From positions 67,343,474 through 67,407,473 of the forward strand of contig OX411543.1 of NCBI GenBank assembly GCA_948146395.1: a stretch of DNA of 64,000 nt, given 5' to 3'. The number at the start of each line of letters is the position of its first letter. The stretch's first letter is position 1. The notes under the pieces are model-generated. The model worked only from the letters and a program-made list of their open reading frames with translations. It did no database searches and was not told the DNA's origin. The translations under genes were made by a program, and so were the position numbers. The DNA is from Fragum whitleyi (Eukaryota; Mollusca; Bivalvia; Cardiida; Cardiidae). Positions 23,471-34,489 of the stretch are shown here, one piece after another.

Positions 23471-24130
23471 CACGGGGGGTGATGTCCATAATCGAAGCCA
23501 CCGGCTCCGCTTTCAACATCATGTGTGGAACTTCCGCTCCACGTGTGGCTCCGATTATGTAGATGTAAACATTTCATAACTTGAATGAAAAATGGGGTAG
23601 GAGGTCGGGATTTCCTAGTTTATATAATATTTAATTCATTAATCATTAAAAAGTCGAATGCTATCCGACCAGTTATACATTTTGCAACGTAAACGTACTC
23701 AAAAAATGTAAGAACGCTCGTTGGTTTTTGTTAAAAATGATTTCTTCTGGGAGCAGCCTTGAGCCAGGAATGTCAAAACACGTGGTTTTTACCTTCAAAA
23801 TGCAATATTCTGAACAGAATTAATAACGTAGACCATTGTTTTCAGTGTATACGAGTTAAACAAAACAACCACAATAACCTTACCAAATGTACTTTTCTGC
23901 AATATGATATATATCAAAGAAAATTGTTTGGTTCCGATTATGTGGATTGGCTCCGATTATGTTCCCTGGCTCTGAAGTTGTGGAGTGTCTTCTTCTTCTT
24001 GCATATGCCCCCACAGCCTTAAATATGAAGTTTCTGTTAGCTCCATGGGGCGCTGTTTTCTCGTCATTCCATGGCACACGTTGTCTATTTTACGTCTCAC
24101 CTTTCTCGTTTACTTTTATTAACTCCAAAA
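23471..24130 (+). repeat. Left terminal inverted repeat of element A
   Basis: Matches the reverse complement of about 29250-29897. It contains several copies of GGCTCCGATTATGT-like motifs in both orientations (near 23490, 23548, 23930 and 23947). The outermost 110 bp can fold back because ATAATCG.AGCCAC and GTGGCTCCGATTAT face each other. Short ORFs on both strands are by-products. Confidence 0.85.
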
Positions 24131-24339
24131 TGCAATATTCTGAACAGAATGTCTGACGTAAACCCTTGTTTTCAGTGTGTCCGAATTCAAGAAGATAACG
24201 ACAATATTCTAGAAAATTGTTCTTTACTGAAATTTTAGATAGTTGAAAGAAAATTATTTGTCTCTAATTATGTACCAATGCTCCAAGTCTTGGAGTGCCT
24301 AGCCTTTAGGGACCGAAACTCATAATCACTTGCTTAAAA

Positions 24340-24435
24340 ACTACATTTATTTATTTGTTTATTTATTTATCTATCTATTTTTTTAGTTATTTATCTATTT
24401 AGTTAGTAAGTTAGTTAGTTAGTTAGTTAGTGAGA
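24340..24435. repeat. ATTT/AGTT simple repeat inside element A
   Basis: An ATTTATTT..ATCT run passes into (AGTT)n. The same spot in copy B (about 54090-54130) holds a much shorter AACTAAATAA run, so the tract has expanded or contracted since the two copies separated. Confidence 0.8.
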
Positions 24436-24857
24436 AAATGAATGACACCGTAGTCATACGCATTGAAGAGTTGAAGGCGCGTGAAGGCGACTATCACTAG
24501 GAGCAAATCCCAAAATGGATATGCATTCGATGTTCATTTTGCCTCGATTTCACTCAAAATCTTGGGTTTTCGCAACTTTTTTTTTTTTGACTCTCTTTGT
24601 AAACTCGTTTTCGACAAGCTCGAGTTTGAAATGAGTCCGGTCGATGAAAGAATAGGCATTGGTCTCACTTTAAGGAAGTGTTCACTAATTGAATCCACAA
24701 TGGTATGAGATGAATAGACCATAACATTGACTTATTTACAGGGATTCACCCTATGGCTATTGCTTTTAAAGGGAGTCGACAAACGGCCCAGATACCTCAT
24801 CTTTGTGGTTCACTGTCACCATGAGTCCATGATAACCTTAAAAAATCTATGACCTGG

Positions 24858-26500
24858 GGCCTCTTTCAAGAAAGGTCCTACGATTGAAATTGGTCGTATC
24901 GCAATCGTACGATAAAAATTGGCTTTCAAGAAATGCGTCGTATCGTGAAATATACGATAAAATATACGACACCTTCAGACCAGTCGTAAATTTTACGATT
25001 TTGTCCCTATGAGCCTTAATTTTTTTCGGATTCCTTTCCAGCTCTCGCGGATGTTAGAACGATTATTTAGCTATGCACATGCCAAATTTCCAAGTACAAT
25101 ATAGTATAATAAACGGGATATATATTGAAAACAACAGATGCACCATCATTTCGATGTTTGATTTTACTCTGCGATAATCGTACGATTGTCGCAGAATGTT
25201 TTCATAGCAGTATTCAGTTGTTTATTTACCGTAAGAATCGACCCTTTTGTGATCATGACAGAAAACGTTTGCTTACCTTTCCTAGTGACACAGAAAGTGG
25301 GAGATACCAAATCAATAGAATTTTAGGCATATATTGATTACTTACTTTTTAAAAAAAAAACTACTCTCACATTATGCAATATGGATTCCTGTGTTTCATG
25401 CTTCAAGTATGACATAAATTAAAAGGAAAAGTCCACAGCCTTAAATCAAAACCATACAATTCTTGACGAATAGAAGGATTTCTTATTAACAACAACAACA
25501 TCATCATCGAAAACAAAACCGCTGCGCTCGATATTTTTTCTCTCTCTTTTCGTCAAAAATGAACTGAGCAAATAATCAAACAAATACAATAATTGAACGG
25601 CGACATTTAGCCAGATGAAACATGTCTAAGCATCATGTAACTGTTGTGGTTACATGGATACGACAACGAGCACTGAACTAGAACCGAAATTAGAGTTAAC
25701 AGTAATTTTGAATTAAAGCGATTGAATATAATATCCATCTAAAGTCCATTTCAAACCACCCCTCTATAGTTCGTTTCATTACTTTCCATATAGGCACAGA
25801 ACTATACAGATTTGAACAATTACATACCAGATACATATAAGAAAAAATGGATGAGCCATTTTTTTTCATCTTACCCTTTTAAAAATGTTGTATTCTTATA
25901 CATGCTAATACTTCACAGAAAACAACCAACCAAACAAACAACAATGATAATAAAATATAATGATAATAAAGTCATACACCGAAAACTTGGTGCAGACGAT
26001 CATTAACTAGAACATGTGCATTTTCACCTTGCGGTCCAATGTTCGATTGCTCCACATTCGGCGCGACAGTCGGTATTCTTTCATTGGAAAGGGAATCGAC
26101 AGTGTAAGCTAAATTAACTATGCAATTATGAGCACTTGCATAATTAAAATGACAAAGATATTTAGATATCGATGAGAAATGTGTAGTTCGACGAATTGTA
26201 TTTGAATAAACCTCGTTAAATATGCATTAATATACAAGTAAATGGTTTTTCTTCGGTCAGTTGGCTAATTTACCCTTTTGGTATTTTAAAAGCGGACAAA
26301 ATACCCACTAACGCGGAAGTTTATATCATATGATCAGCACGTGCAGATGTAAAAGATCAACTTTACGATAATCTTAGGAGGTCGTATATTATGCGATTTT
26401 CAACGATATTTTTGTGAAAGCCGTTTACGACCGTCTTAAATATAATCGTACGATATTTTATAAGATAAAATCGTACGATATTTTTCTTGAAAGAGGCTCC
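24858..26500. mobile_element. ~1.65 kb inverted-repeat element nested in copy A
   Basis: Copy B reads straight through GACCTGGAGAGTAAAAAG, whereas copy A has this block in the middle, bounded by GGCCTCTTTCAAGAAA on the left and TTTCTTGAAAGAGGCTC on the right. Both ends are full of TCGTACGAT and CGTATCG motifs, giving imperfect inverted repeats of perhaps 150 bp. CCTGG and CCAGG sit at the two junctions. No transposase was found; the longest ORF (70 codons, 25125-25337) has no motif. Confidence 0.75.
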
Positions 26501-27849
26501 AGGAGAGTAAAAAGTTTCCGGTCATAACACAAATTGTAGTAGAATCCGTCCTCCCCATCCAGTCAGAACCGAAGTTCGGCATCGGTAGTTGTTATTATCG
26601 GCGTTTTAACCTGGCAATGGTCGAGTTATGACCCCTCAGTGTCCTTGATTTTAATCGCGTAAATGAATCAGTTTAATATGTCTATGCGCAATGACGTTCC
26701 GAAATTCATTTTTCACTACCACCAAACTCGAAAACTTGGCTTTATCTGATAAATGTTTTCACGGTTTGTCGTTTCCACCTTTTTAAGCTGTATTACTCGA
26801 CAAACTTGAGTTTCGTACGATGCATTCGATCTGCTGCATGAGAAAACATTGTTTATAACGAAAACCTTCTTTAAGTTATACAAGTTATACCGATGCCTTC
26901 TTTTTCACCGATCAGACTTATCTCAAACTCAAGCATATCAGAAACGAGCTTTCAACGAGAGTTAGCAAAAGAACGAAAAATCGCAAAGATTTGAGTCAAA
27001 TTAAGGCAGAATGAAGACCAATTGGATAGCCATGCTAGGATTTAATCTAGGCAAAAATCAGAAACCCACGTGTCGAACATTATTTGAGAGCAATATTGCA
27101 CATGAACACACGCGCTATTGAATTTTACAGAGCAATGAAAACTGACTTTGATTTCAAAATGGTAGTCACCAGTAACTCTCCAATGCGTGTGTCTTCGGTG
27201 TTATCCATTTTGTGACATATCAATAATTAGCTTACGTTTATTTTGGTATATCCAATTTTCCAAACTCTAAATTATGGAAAAAAGTTGTATCTAAAAAGTG
27301 GTGTGTTATTTTTGTTGTTCAGTATATATTAGACGTGTTTTCGCATTTGTACATTGATCCGTTTTGCTAAATGTCAATTTTTTATACTTCTGTTTTATTT
27401 TCAACATCACTTTTATAAAACGGTATCCCTATACCTAAAAAGCGCATGGGGCATTTTCAGTATTTGATTTTCATAGTCTTAAATAAGTTTTAATTTTATT
27501 AAATCTAGTTTAATTACTTTCCGATTGAAAAGTTAACAAATCCGGAGATGAAGTAGTAAATTCTGATATTAATCGGAATTTATATAAATATGTTCAAATC
27601 TTTGCGAAAATTCGGAACTAAATGTTACGCGGGGCTTAAAAACAAGGGACCATTGGCCCTAAAGCGCTAACCTGAGGCATGTACAAGTATTTGACAAATG
27701 TGGCAAATTGTCAAAACTACTTATTTGAAATTCATGACTAGCTCAACAAAAGTCCAAGATATCAAAAACACAATCATTCCGATTACATTTCAAATTAGTT
27801 GAGTCAAATATGTTGCTTCTAAAGTACTGAAGGATTTTCAAAGATTTGA

Positions 27850-28900
27850 AGAGGTGTCCAGGTTTTTGATCCTCTTTCCAACTCGTCTAAGATTTCAAGA
27901 CATAGATCCTGACAATATGTTAAAACAAATAAATGTCCTCTAGATTTTCCTTAAATTGACCTATCGACCTCATTTTTGGTCCCACTTAACGATTTTTTGA
28001 ACTTCATGAGATTTTACGCAGGCAAATATTCTGACAAAGTTTCAAGACATTTGAGTAAAGGGAGTGGTCTCTAGAGTTCACACAAGGTTTTTCCAAGATT
28101 TGACCCATTAACCTTATTTTTGACTTCACTTGAACCAGTTTAGGACTTGACTAAGATTAGATTTGATGAGGTGCAACATTCTGACCAAGTTTCAGGACAT
28201 TTTTGGTCAAGAATGTGGCTTCTAAAGTGAACAGAAGGTTATTCTAAGATATGACACCTTGACCTCATTTTTGACTCCGATTGACCCAATTTCAAACTAG
28301 ATCCAGAAAAACATTCTGGCAAAGTTTCAGGACATAAGGATAAATTTTGTGGCCTCTAAAGTGAATAGCAGGTTTTTCCGAGATATGACCCCTTAACCTC
28401 ATTTTTTACCTCACTTGACCCAGTTTACAACATGACCAAGATTTGATGAAGACCAACATTCTGACTAAGTTTCATGATATTGGGGCCAAAAATGTGACCT
28501 CTAAAGTGAACAGAGGGTTTACTAAGATATGATCCCTTGACCTCAATTTTGACCCCATTTGACCCAATTTCGAACTTGTCCGAGATTTGATGGAGACAAA
28601 CATTCTGATGACGTTTAAAGACATTTTGGCAAAAAATGTGGCCTCTTAAGTGCACTCAAGACTTTTGCTAAAATTTGACCCCTTTCATTTACAAGATCCC
28701 ATTTTTGACCCCACTTGACCAAATCTCGAACTGGACCAAGATTTGATGGAGACAGACATCCTGACCAAATCTAAGACATTTGGACCAAAAAGGTGGCCGC
28801 TAGAGTGCACACAAATTGGTGACGGATGACGGACGAAGGACGCCGGACACAGCTTTATCACAATAGCTCACCATGAGCACTTCCAGCTCAGATGCGCTAA
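27850..28900 (-). repeat. ~145 bp diverged minisatellite region of element A, with hairpin end
   Basis: CTGACCAAGTTTCAGGACAT-like cores recur at about 28031, 28182, 28315, 28461, 28603 and 28757, alternating with GACCTCATTTTTGACCCCACTTGACC. It finishes in GGATGACGGACGAAGGACGC and an imperfect hairpin (28864-28899, TAGCTCACC...GCGCTA). The equivalent in copy B is 40651 to about 41700. This looks like an older minisatellite element captured inside the TIR element before A and B diverged. Confidence 0.75.
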
Positions 28901-29249
28901 AAATCGAACAAAAAGGGAGTATTAAGAATCATTGAGTCCTTTTTTAGTAAGATATATTAATCGTATTTCTTGAAATATGTATCAAATGAACGCGAATTTC
29001 GCAACATCTTTTTTTGATACCACTCGGAAAATATATCTGATAAGTTTTCATGGAATTATCGACGTTGAAAGAGTGTTAGTAGTGACGTAGTGAAATTGGA
29101 TAATTAAGCAAGAAAAACCATTGACAGGCTCCGAAGAAATCTTTATATCTCTTCACATTAAATCCTGGATTATAGACCGACAATTCTCTTGCACGTACAT
29201 GTACTGAGTAATATCAATGAAGCTGACTGTCTAGTAACCGGAATGTTAT

Positions 29250-29897
29250 AATAAAAGTAAACATGTCACTGAGAAGTGAAACGTAACAAACGTAACTTGT
29301 ATTGTGGAATGATGATGAAAAGCGCCACATGAAACTAGTAGAAATTTCATATTGAAGATGTTATATAGAAGAAGAAAAAGACACTCCACAACTTCAGAGC
29401 CAGAGTACATAATCGGAGCCAATCCACATAATCGGAACCAAACTATTTTCTTTGATCTATATCATATTGAAGAAAGGTACATTGGGTTAGAGTATTGCGG
29501 TTGTTTTGTTAAACTCGTGTGCACTGAAAACAATGGTCTGCGTTATTAATTCTGTTCAGAATATTGCATTTTGGAGGTAAAAACCACGTGTTTTCACTTT
29601 CCTGACTCAAGACCGCTTGAGAAGAAATCATTTTTAACAAAAACCAACGAGCGTTCTTACATTTTTTGAGTACGTTTACGTTGCAAAATGTATAACTGGT
29701 CGAATAGCATTCGACTCTTTTATGATTAATGAATTAAATATTATATAAATGAGAAAATCCCGACCTCCTACCCCATTTTTCATTCAAATTATGAAATGTT
29801 TACATCTACATAATCGGAGCAACACGTGGAGCGGAAGTTCCACATATGATTTTGAAAGCGGAGCCGTTGGCTCCGATTATGGACATCACCCCCCGTG
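29250..29897 (-). repeat. Right terminal inverted repeat of element A
   Basis: Reverse complement of the left TIR, ending CCCCCCGTG followed by ATAATGATAG. It carries the same CGGAGCCAATCCACATAATC motif cluster. Confidence 0.85.
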
Positions 29898-29969
29898 ATA
29901 ATGATAGAAGTGTTAATGATTATTAATGTGTAAAATTCTTTTTAATTTTATTTATTCATTTATTTTGTT

Positions 29970-30210
29970 TATCTACATATATATATACATATACATACAT
30001 ACATACATATACATATATACGTAAATATACATATATACACACATATATATACATACACACATATATACACATACACACATACACACATATACACATACAT
30101 ATACACACATACATATATCTACACATACATATACACATACATATATATACATATACATATATTCACACATATACACATACATACCTGCATACACACATAT
30201 ACACACATAT
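29970..30210. repeat. TATACA/CATA microsatellite
   Basis: Long alternating ACATATACATAC tract. It adjoins the 3' end of the L1-like LINE and probably grew from its tail. Long Tyr/Cys/Met-rich ORFs here are artefacts of the repeat. Confidence 0.9.
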
Positions 30211-30299
30211 TGACAAAATTGACAAAAAGAAAGTAAAAAAGATAGGGAGCATGCTCAAAAAGGTGTACTTGTATTCTCTCAAGACATTTTAGATAAGCT

Positions 30300-33113
30300 T
30301 TCTTTAATGTTTCTTTTATTATTCAATTAAAGATTTTGTACCATGCTTCTGACAATTGCCCAGTATTCTCTTGGTATCGTTGATGTTTGTTTGGTGAATA
30401 ATATTAGAAATGAGTGAAGTATGTTTTTTGAAACCATTTATTGTAGGGGTTATATTTTTTATTTTACAATTATATATGTATCGCTTTACTTCCAGACATA
30501 ATATATCTACTTTAGGTTTATTTTCACATCCTAATATTACGTCACTACTCTGTAAAAGAAAATTTGGAGAGAAGAGGTTTATTTCATTAATAATCACTTG
30601 AAGGATTGGTTTTATTTTGATACATTCAAAGAATAGATGGGTTAGGTTTTCTTCAAAATTTTGACAAAATGTACATAAAACATTTTCGCTTAGCTTCATC
30701 TTATACAGTAAAGAATTTGTTGGTAGTATTCTGTGTATAATACGCGTTTGTAACCATTGAATATATGTGTCTTTTGTCAATTTAAAAACATTTGCATATA
30801 TATTCTCCCAGTTTCTGTTTGGTTCAACATATATGGATATCCATTTTCTTTTACTTGTAGGTATTTCGTCATTTTTCATAAGTGTATGATAACAGAGTTT
30901 ATTCGTTTTTGATGTCCCGATTAAAGGAAAAATCATGTAATTTGTGGACGGATTGTGCGTTTTTTTTTTTTTTAAATTGAAAAATCACATTCAACACTTT
31001 GCTCCTGCATGAATACTTTGATGGCATTACGAATGCTATAATAATCTAAAAAATTTAGTTTTCCGTTTAATAATGCATTAAAATAATTGAAATTCTTAAA
31101 AGTACCATTTTCATTTAGAAGATCTTTGATCAATGTTATTCCTTTATCGAACAGTACATTATTATAGATATATTTCGAGTTAATTGTTATTTTTTCGTTA
31201 TAAAATATAGGCATGTGAAGAACTTGGGTCCAATTTTCTACAGGTAAACTGACCACGAAAGAAATGTATGATTTGAGGACATCTTTCCAGAAATCATTCT
31301 TTAGTTATTTCAATATAATTTCGCAGTATTCTTTACTAGTGTTTAACATTTTATGTTGGTTGATAAGGATGTTTGCTAATTGATAGCATTCATTTTTCAT
31401 TTTGTAGGAAAAAGTTTTTTAACCACTTTATCTTCATACTTTTAATGAAACTTTCAATGTCAGGCATTCTTAGACCTCAATCTTGGTAGCTTTTTTTAGC
31501 TATAGTTGTTTTAATTTTTGGCCTTCCATCCCAAATGAAGTCAGTGAAAATATCATGTAATTTCTTTATAAAATCAGGAGGAGGGTTTGGTAGACTGATA
31601 AAAAGATGGTTAAATATTGGTATAATTAAGCTTTTTATAACCGTAATACGACCAAAAGGTGTTAATTTGCGTTTCTTCCAAAATGATATCATTTTATTCA
31701 TTTTTTCTAATTTATCATCATAGTTAGAATTAAGCATTTTCTTTAAATCCACGTCAAAATTTATTCCTAACAATCTAAAATGATAGTTTCCATCGTGTTT
31801 TAATTGATCTTGTGCTGTATTTAAGCGAACCAATCCATATAAGTTTTGTTTTATCGAAATTTACTTTTAGACCAGACACCTCTGAAAATTGATTATGGAT
31901 GCCCAATACTAAATGTAACGATTCTTCTGATCCGTCAAGAATTGATTGATTGATTTAATGGAGATTAACGCCGCTTTCAACATTATTTCAGTTATATCGC
32001 GGCGGCCGGAGCACCTAACAATGGATTCCTGGTATTTCTCTCACCTATACTATCATTACATCCTTTCACAGCCTCCGACTGCTATCTCACATAGGTTTAC
32101 GATTAATTACCAATTGGTGAGAGACAAACGTCGGAAAGGATATTTGCCGCCACCGGGGATCGAACCCACGACTTCCAGATTTGAAGTCTTATGCCTAACC
32201 AACTGCGCTATGGTGGCGGCTTGATCCGTCAAGAAGAAGGGAGGTATCGTCAGCAAATTGCGAAATTAAAAATTCTTCACCCTGAATTTTGATACCTGAT
32301 ATAGTTGTACAGTTTTTTACTTTTAAGTTTAAAATTTGTGTGCAAAGAATGAAAATATACGGTGAAAGTGGACCACCTTGTCTGCATCCTCGTTTAACCT
32401 TGAAATAGTCTGAGAAAAACCCATTTAATTGAACAGATACCTCGGTATTATAGAGAAAAAGTCGAACCCATTGCTTGATTGATTCACCAAAATTGAAAAA
32501 AGAAAGAGTTTGTTCGATGAAATTGAACGAAATAGAATCGAAGGCTTTCTCAAAGTCTTTGAGCATTAAAAGGCCAGGTATAATATTTTCTTCGCAATGT
32601 TGCATAATATCATAAATCAGTCTAGTGTTTTCGCCGATGTATCTGCCTTTAATGAAACCTGTTTGGTCTGGAGATATTAAGTAGTTCAGGCAAGATTTTA
32701 AACGATTTGCAATTGTCCCCGAAGCTAATTTGTATAAAACATTCAAAAGGGTAATAGGACGCCAGTTTTTCAAAAATTGTTTAGGTTTATTATCTTTAGG
32801 TAAGATAGTTATATTTCCCATTTTGATGTTTCTAGAGAATGATTGGGTAATATACGCATGATTTAGCGACCTTACAACAAAATGACCAATCCTTTTCCAG
32901 AATACTTTGTAAAAGTTTGACGAAAAACCGTCACAACCCGGACTCTTGTCGTTTTTCATTTGATGTAGAGTATTTGTCACTTCCTGGTAGCCTAGTGGAC
33001 CTTCTACAAGACAAGAAAATCCATCGCATGTTTTTAATTCTTAAGGTATGTTAACTTCGTTTGGTAGTTTATTTGATTGTTTAAATTAATCCTCTTTCTT
33101 ATTTAGGCATTTG
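30300..33113 (-). pseudogene. L1-like LINE ORF2, 5'-truncated and broken
   Basis: On the minus strand: SPGCDGFSSNFYKVFW, WRPITLLNVLYKLAS, TGFIKGRYIGENTR, LKDFEKAFDSI, GCRQGGPLSPYIFIL and SQFADDTSLLLDG (32980-32240). A SINE follows. The text then resumes with SGLKVNFDKTKL (about 31870) and KFLGINF-type sequence (ORF 31833-31477), a fragment at 31256-30972, and a C-terminal domain (30936-30319) with the CTFC...HLFFEC motif. PG.DG and FYK.FW place it in the L1/Tx1 group. Frames break near 31840, 31470-31260 and 30950. The endonuclease part is absent beyond about 33113. Confidence 0.9.
31942..32221 (-). mobile_element. SINE inside the L1-like LINE, 14 bp target duplication
   Basis: Same family as 21898-22167 but on the minus strand. 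The head lies at 32221-32146 (GCCGCCACC.TAGCGCAGTTGGTTAGG, box B GGGTTCGATCCC) and the tail ends in TCAATCAATCAATTC. TGATCCGTCAAGAA stands on both sides (31928-31941 and 32222-32235). It splits the RT coding sequence just after the FADD box. Confidence 0.93.
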
Positions 33114-33590
33114 CGGTTCTTAGCTTTATCCTACCCCTTCCCTTAGCCCCAACTGAAGTTCACTTGATGCGGTAAAAAATGTTTCTCTGGCCCACGTGAA
33201 ATTTTTGATTGAAGATAGCGTGATAGATGCATATGTTTGTATGTTAATATTGACAAAAACGAATTAAGAATAATTTTGTATGTAATTTTGTTCATTTTTC
33301 TTATTCAAATTTAGGGCCAAATTTAACAGAATCGAGAGCTTATTATTGCTTACCGTCGCATACTTTTGTGAAAAAGAATAGCGTGCATTATCAAATGAAA
33401 CTAATCCGCAGTTGTTGTAGACTTGGTCTCTTCGCGATTATTTCCCATGGAATAGTGAAAATTTAGTCATGATAGAATTATAATAACAAATTCTGACCGT
33501 TAAAGCTCTCGTGGATTATTCATTGAGCCTTAGAACTCAGAAGCGTGGTTAAATTTTCAATAAACAACGGTAAGAATTTGTTATTCTATA
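33114..33590. other. Unassigned sequence before the LTR remainder
   Basis: No coding signal and no partner in the window. Confidence 0.4.
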
Positions 33591-34054
33591 AACATTTCAT
33601 ATTTAAAGCATTACGATTTGTGTAACAAATGTATTATAATGTGTATTGATTATTTAAACTTACTGAGCATCATCCTGATTCACCCGCGGTTATGTATCCG
33701 CTATTTTTCATTACAACCTTTGTTTTCGTAAAAATCGGCGGCATTTTCACAGTGATTTCACTTCCGCTCAGAATTGGAACATTTGGTTCCCGGTTTCGTA
33801 TTTCATTCTTTGGCGTCGCGTTTGCGTTCTGCATAACCATTATTCCTGGAATTCTTACAGTGTATTGTTGCATTACGTCACGTCAAACCAATACCCTAGC
33901 TATAAATAGACCGAGTTTTGTATTAACGGCGCATTTGCTTCAGATCAGCCCCAAGATCGTTAAATACCTTGAATCAGAATGATGCCTCAGGTATATGACT
34001 TGTATTCTGAGAGCTTTCGCTTTTATATCATTTCACGCTCGGAACGTCCCGACA
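33591..34054 (+). repeat. Remainder of the gypsy element 1 LTR (3' LTR, or solo LTR)
   Basis: Begins AACATTTCAT, exactly where the match at 22973-23011 ends relative to the 5' LTR. It keeps TATAAATA (33901) and ends GGAACGTCCCGACA at 34054, followed by ATAC. Two internal deletions (about 20 and 65 bp) relative to the 5' LTR explain the shorter length. There is no primer binding site after it, as expected for a 3' or solo LTR. Confidence 0.8.
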
Positions 34055-34489
34055 ATACTAATCGCATCAGCCATTTACAAAAAAGATGAGCTGTATTGGC
34101 TACATAGATTCATTTCAAACTTTTTGTAGAGGTTAAATGCGCGGAATATTGCTTTTGCAAGCACAAGTGTTGATATTTAAGTTGTTTACTCATTTCTGCG
34201 TCCGTTTTTGTTATCTTTAGGACATTGGTAATTGATTTATAATCAGATTTTGTCACACAGGTTACCATAACATGACAAAACCCTATTGTAAATCACTTAC
34301 CCGTAGTTCATTTTTTTTCCAAAATGCTGCTTGAAATCCAAGAAAAAACTCTTGGCTGCTAAAAAGACAACAACATTTTTTCACAGTTTAATAAGACATA
34401 TTCATATAAAGGGGAACTTAAAAGAATGAACAAAATGTAATTATTCGAACGAAAAAAAAGACAACTGCAGAGTTCAAAATGAAAACGTT
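34055..34489. other. Flank between gypsy element 1 and the next TIR element
   Basis: No gene recognised. GAAAACGTT (34481-34489) is the left half of the next element's target duplication. Confidence 0.4.

Larger units (their letters stand above)
23471..29897 (+). mobile_element. Long-TIR element, copy A (6.4 kb with nested insertion)
   Basis: It starts CACGGGGGGTGATGTCC and ends with the reverse complement GGACATCACCCCCCGTG. The inverted repeats continue for roughly 650 bp on each side (23471 to about 24130; about 29250 to 29897). ATAAT flanks both ends, a possible 5 bp target duplication. The interior holds unique-looking sequence and a ~145 bp minisatellite region, and no transposase ORF, so the copy is non-autonomous. 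Copy B (39636-55002) carries the same content in reverse orientation. The superfamily is not recognised. Confidence 0.85.
14885..34054 (+). mobile_element. Old Ty3/gypsy insertion with 3' LTR split by later insertions
   Basis: The 5' LTR starts TGTGAGG at 14885 and ends CGACA at 15472. It is followed by a primer-binding-site-like TGGTGTCCG, then decayed gag, protease, RT, RNase H and integrase. The first 39 bases of the LTR recur at 22973 after a purine-rich PPT-like tract, and the rest of the LTR recurs at 33591-34054. The four bases before the 5' LTR (ATAC) recur immediately after 34054. The simplest reading is one element whose 3' LTR was opened by about 10.6 kb of nested DNA. The alternative, an element ending elsewhere plus an unrelated solo LTR, would leave the complementary LTR pieces and shared ATAC as coincidence. 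Confidence 0.65.

Noticed and set aside
24481..24722. 62-75 codon ORFs on both strands of element A, also seen at 53803-53994
   Set aside because: Both copies are repeat DNA with differing frames and breaks, and no motif suggests a transposase.
29956..30206. Two 60-77 codon ORFs rich in Tyr, Cys and Met
   Set aside because: They are translations of a TATACA/CATA microsatellite, present in several frames at once.
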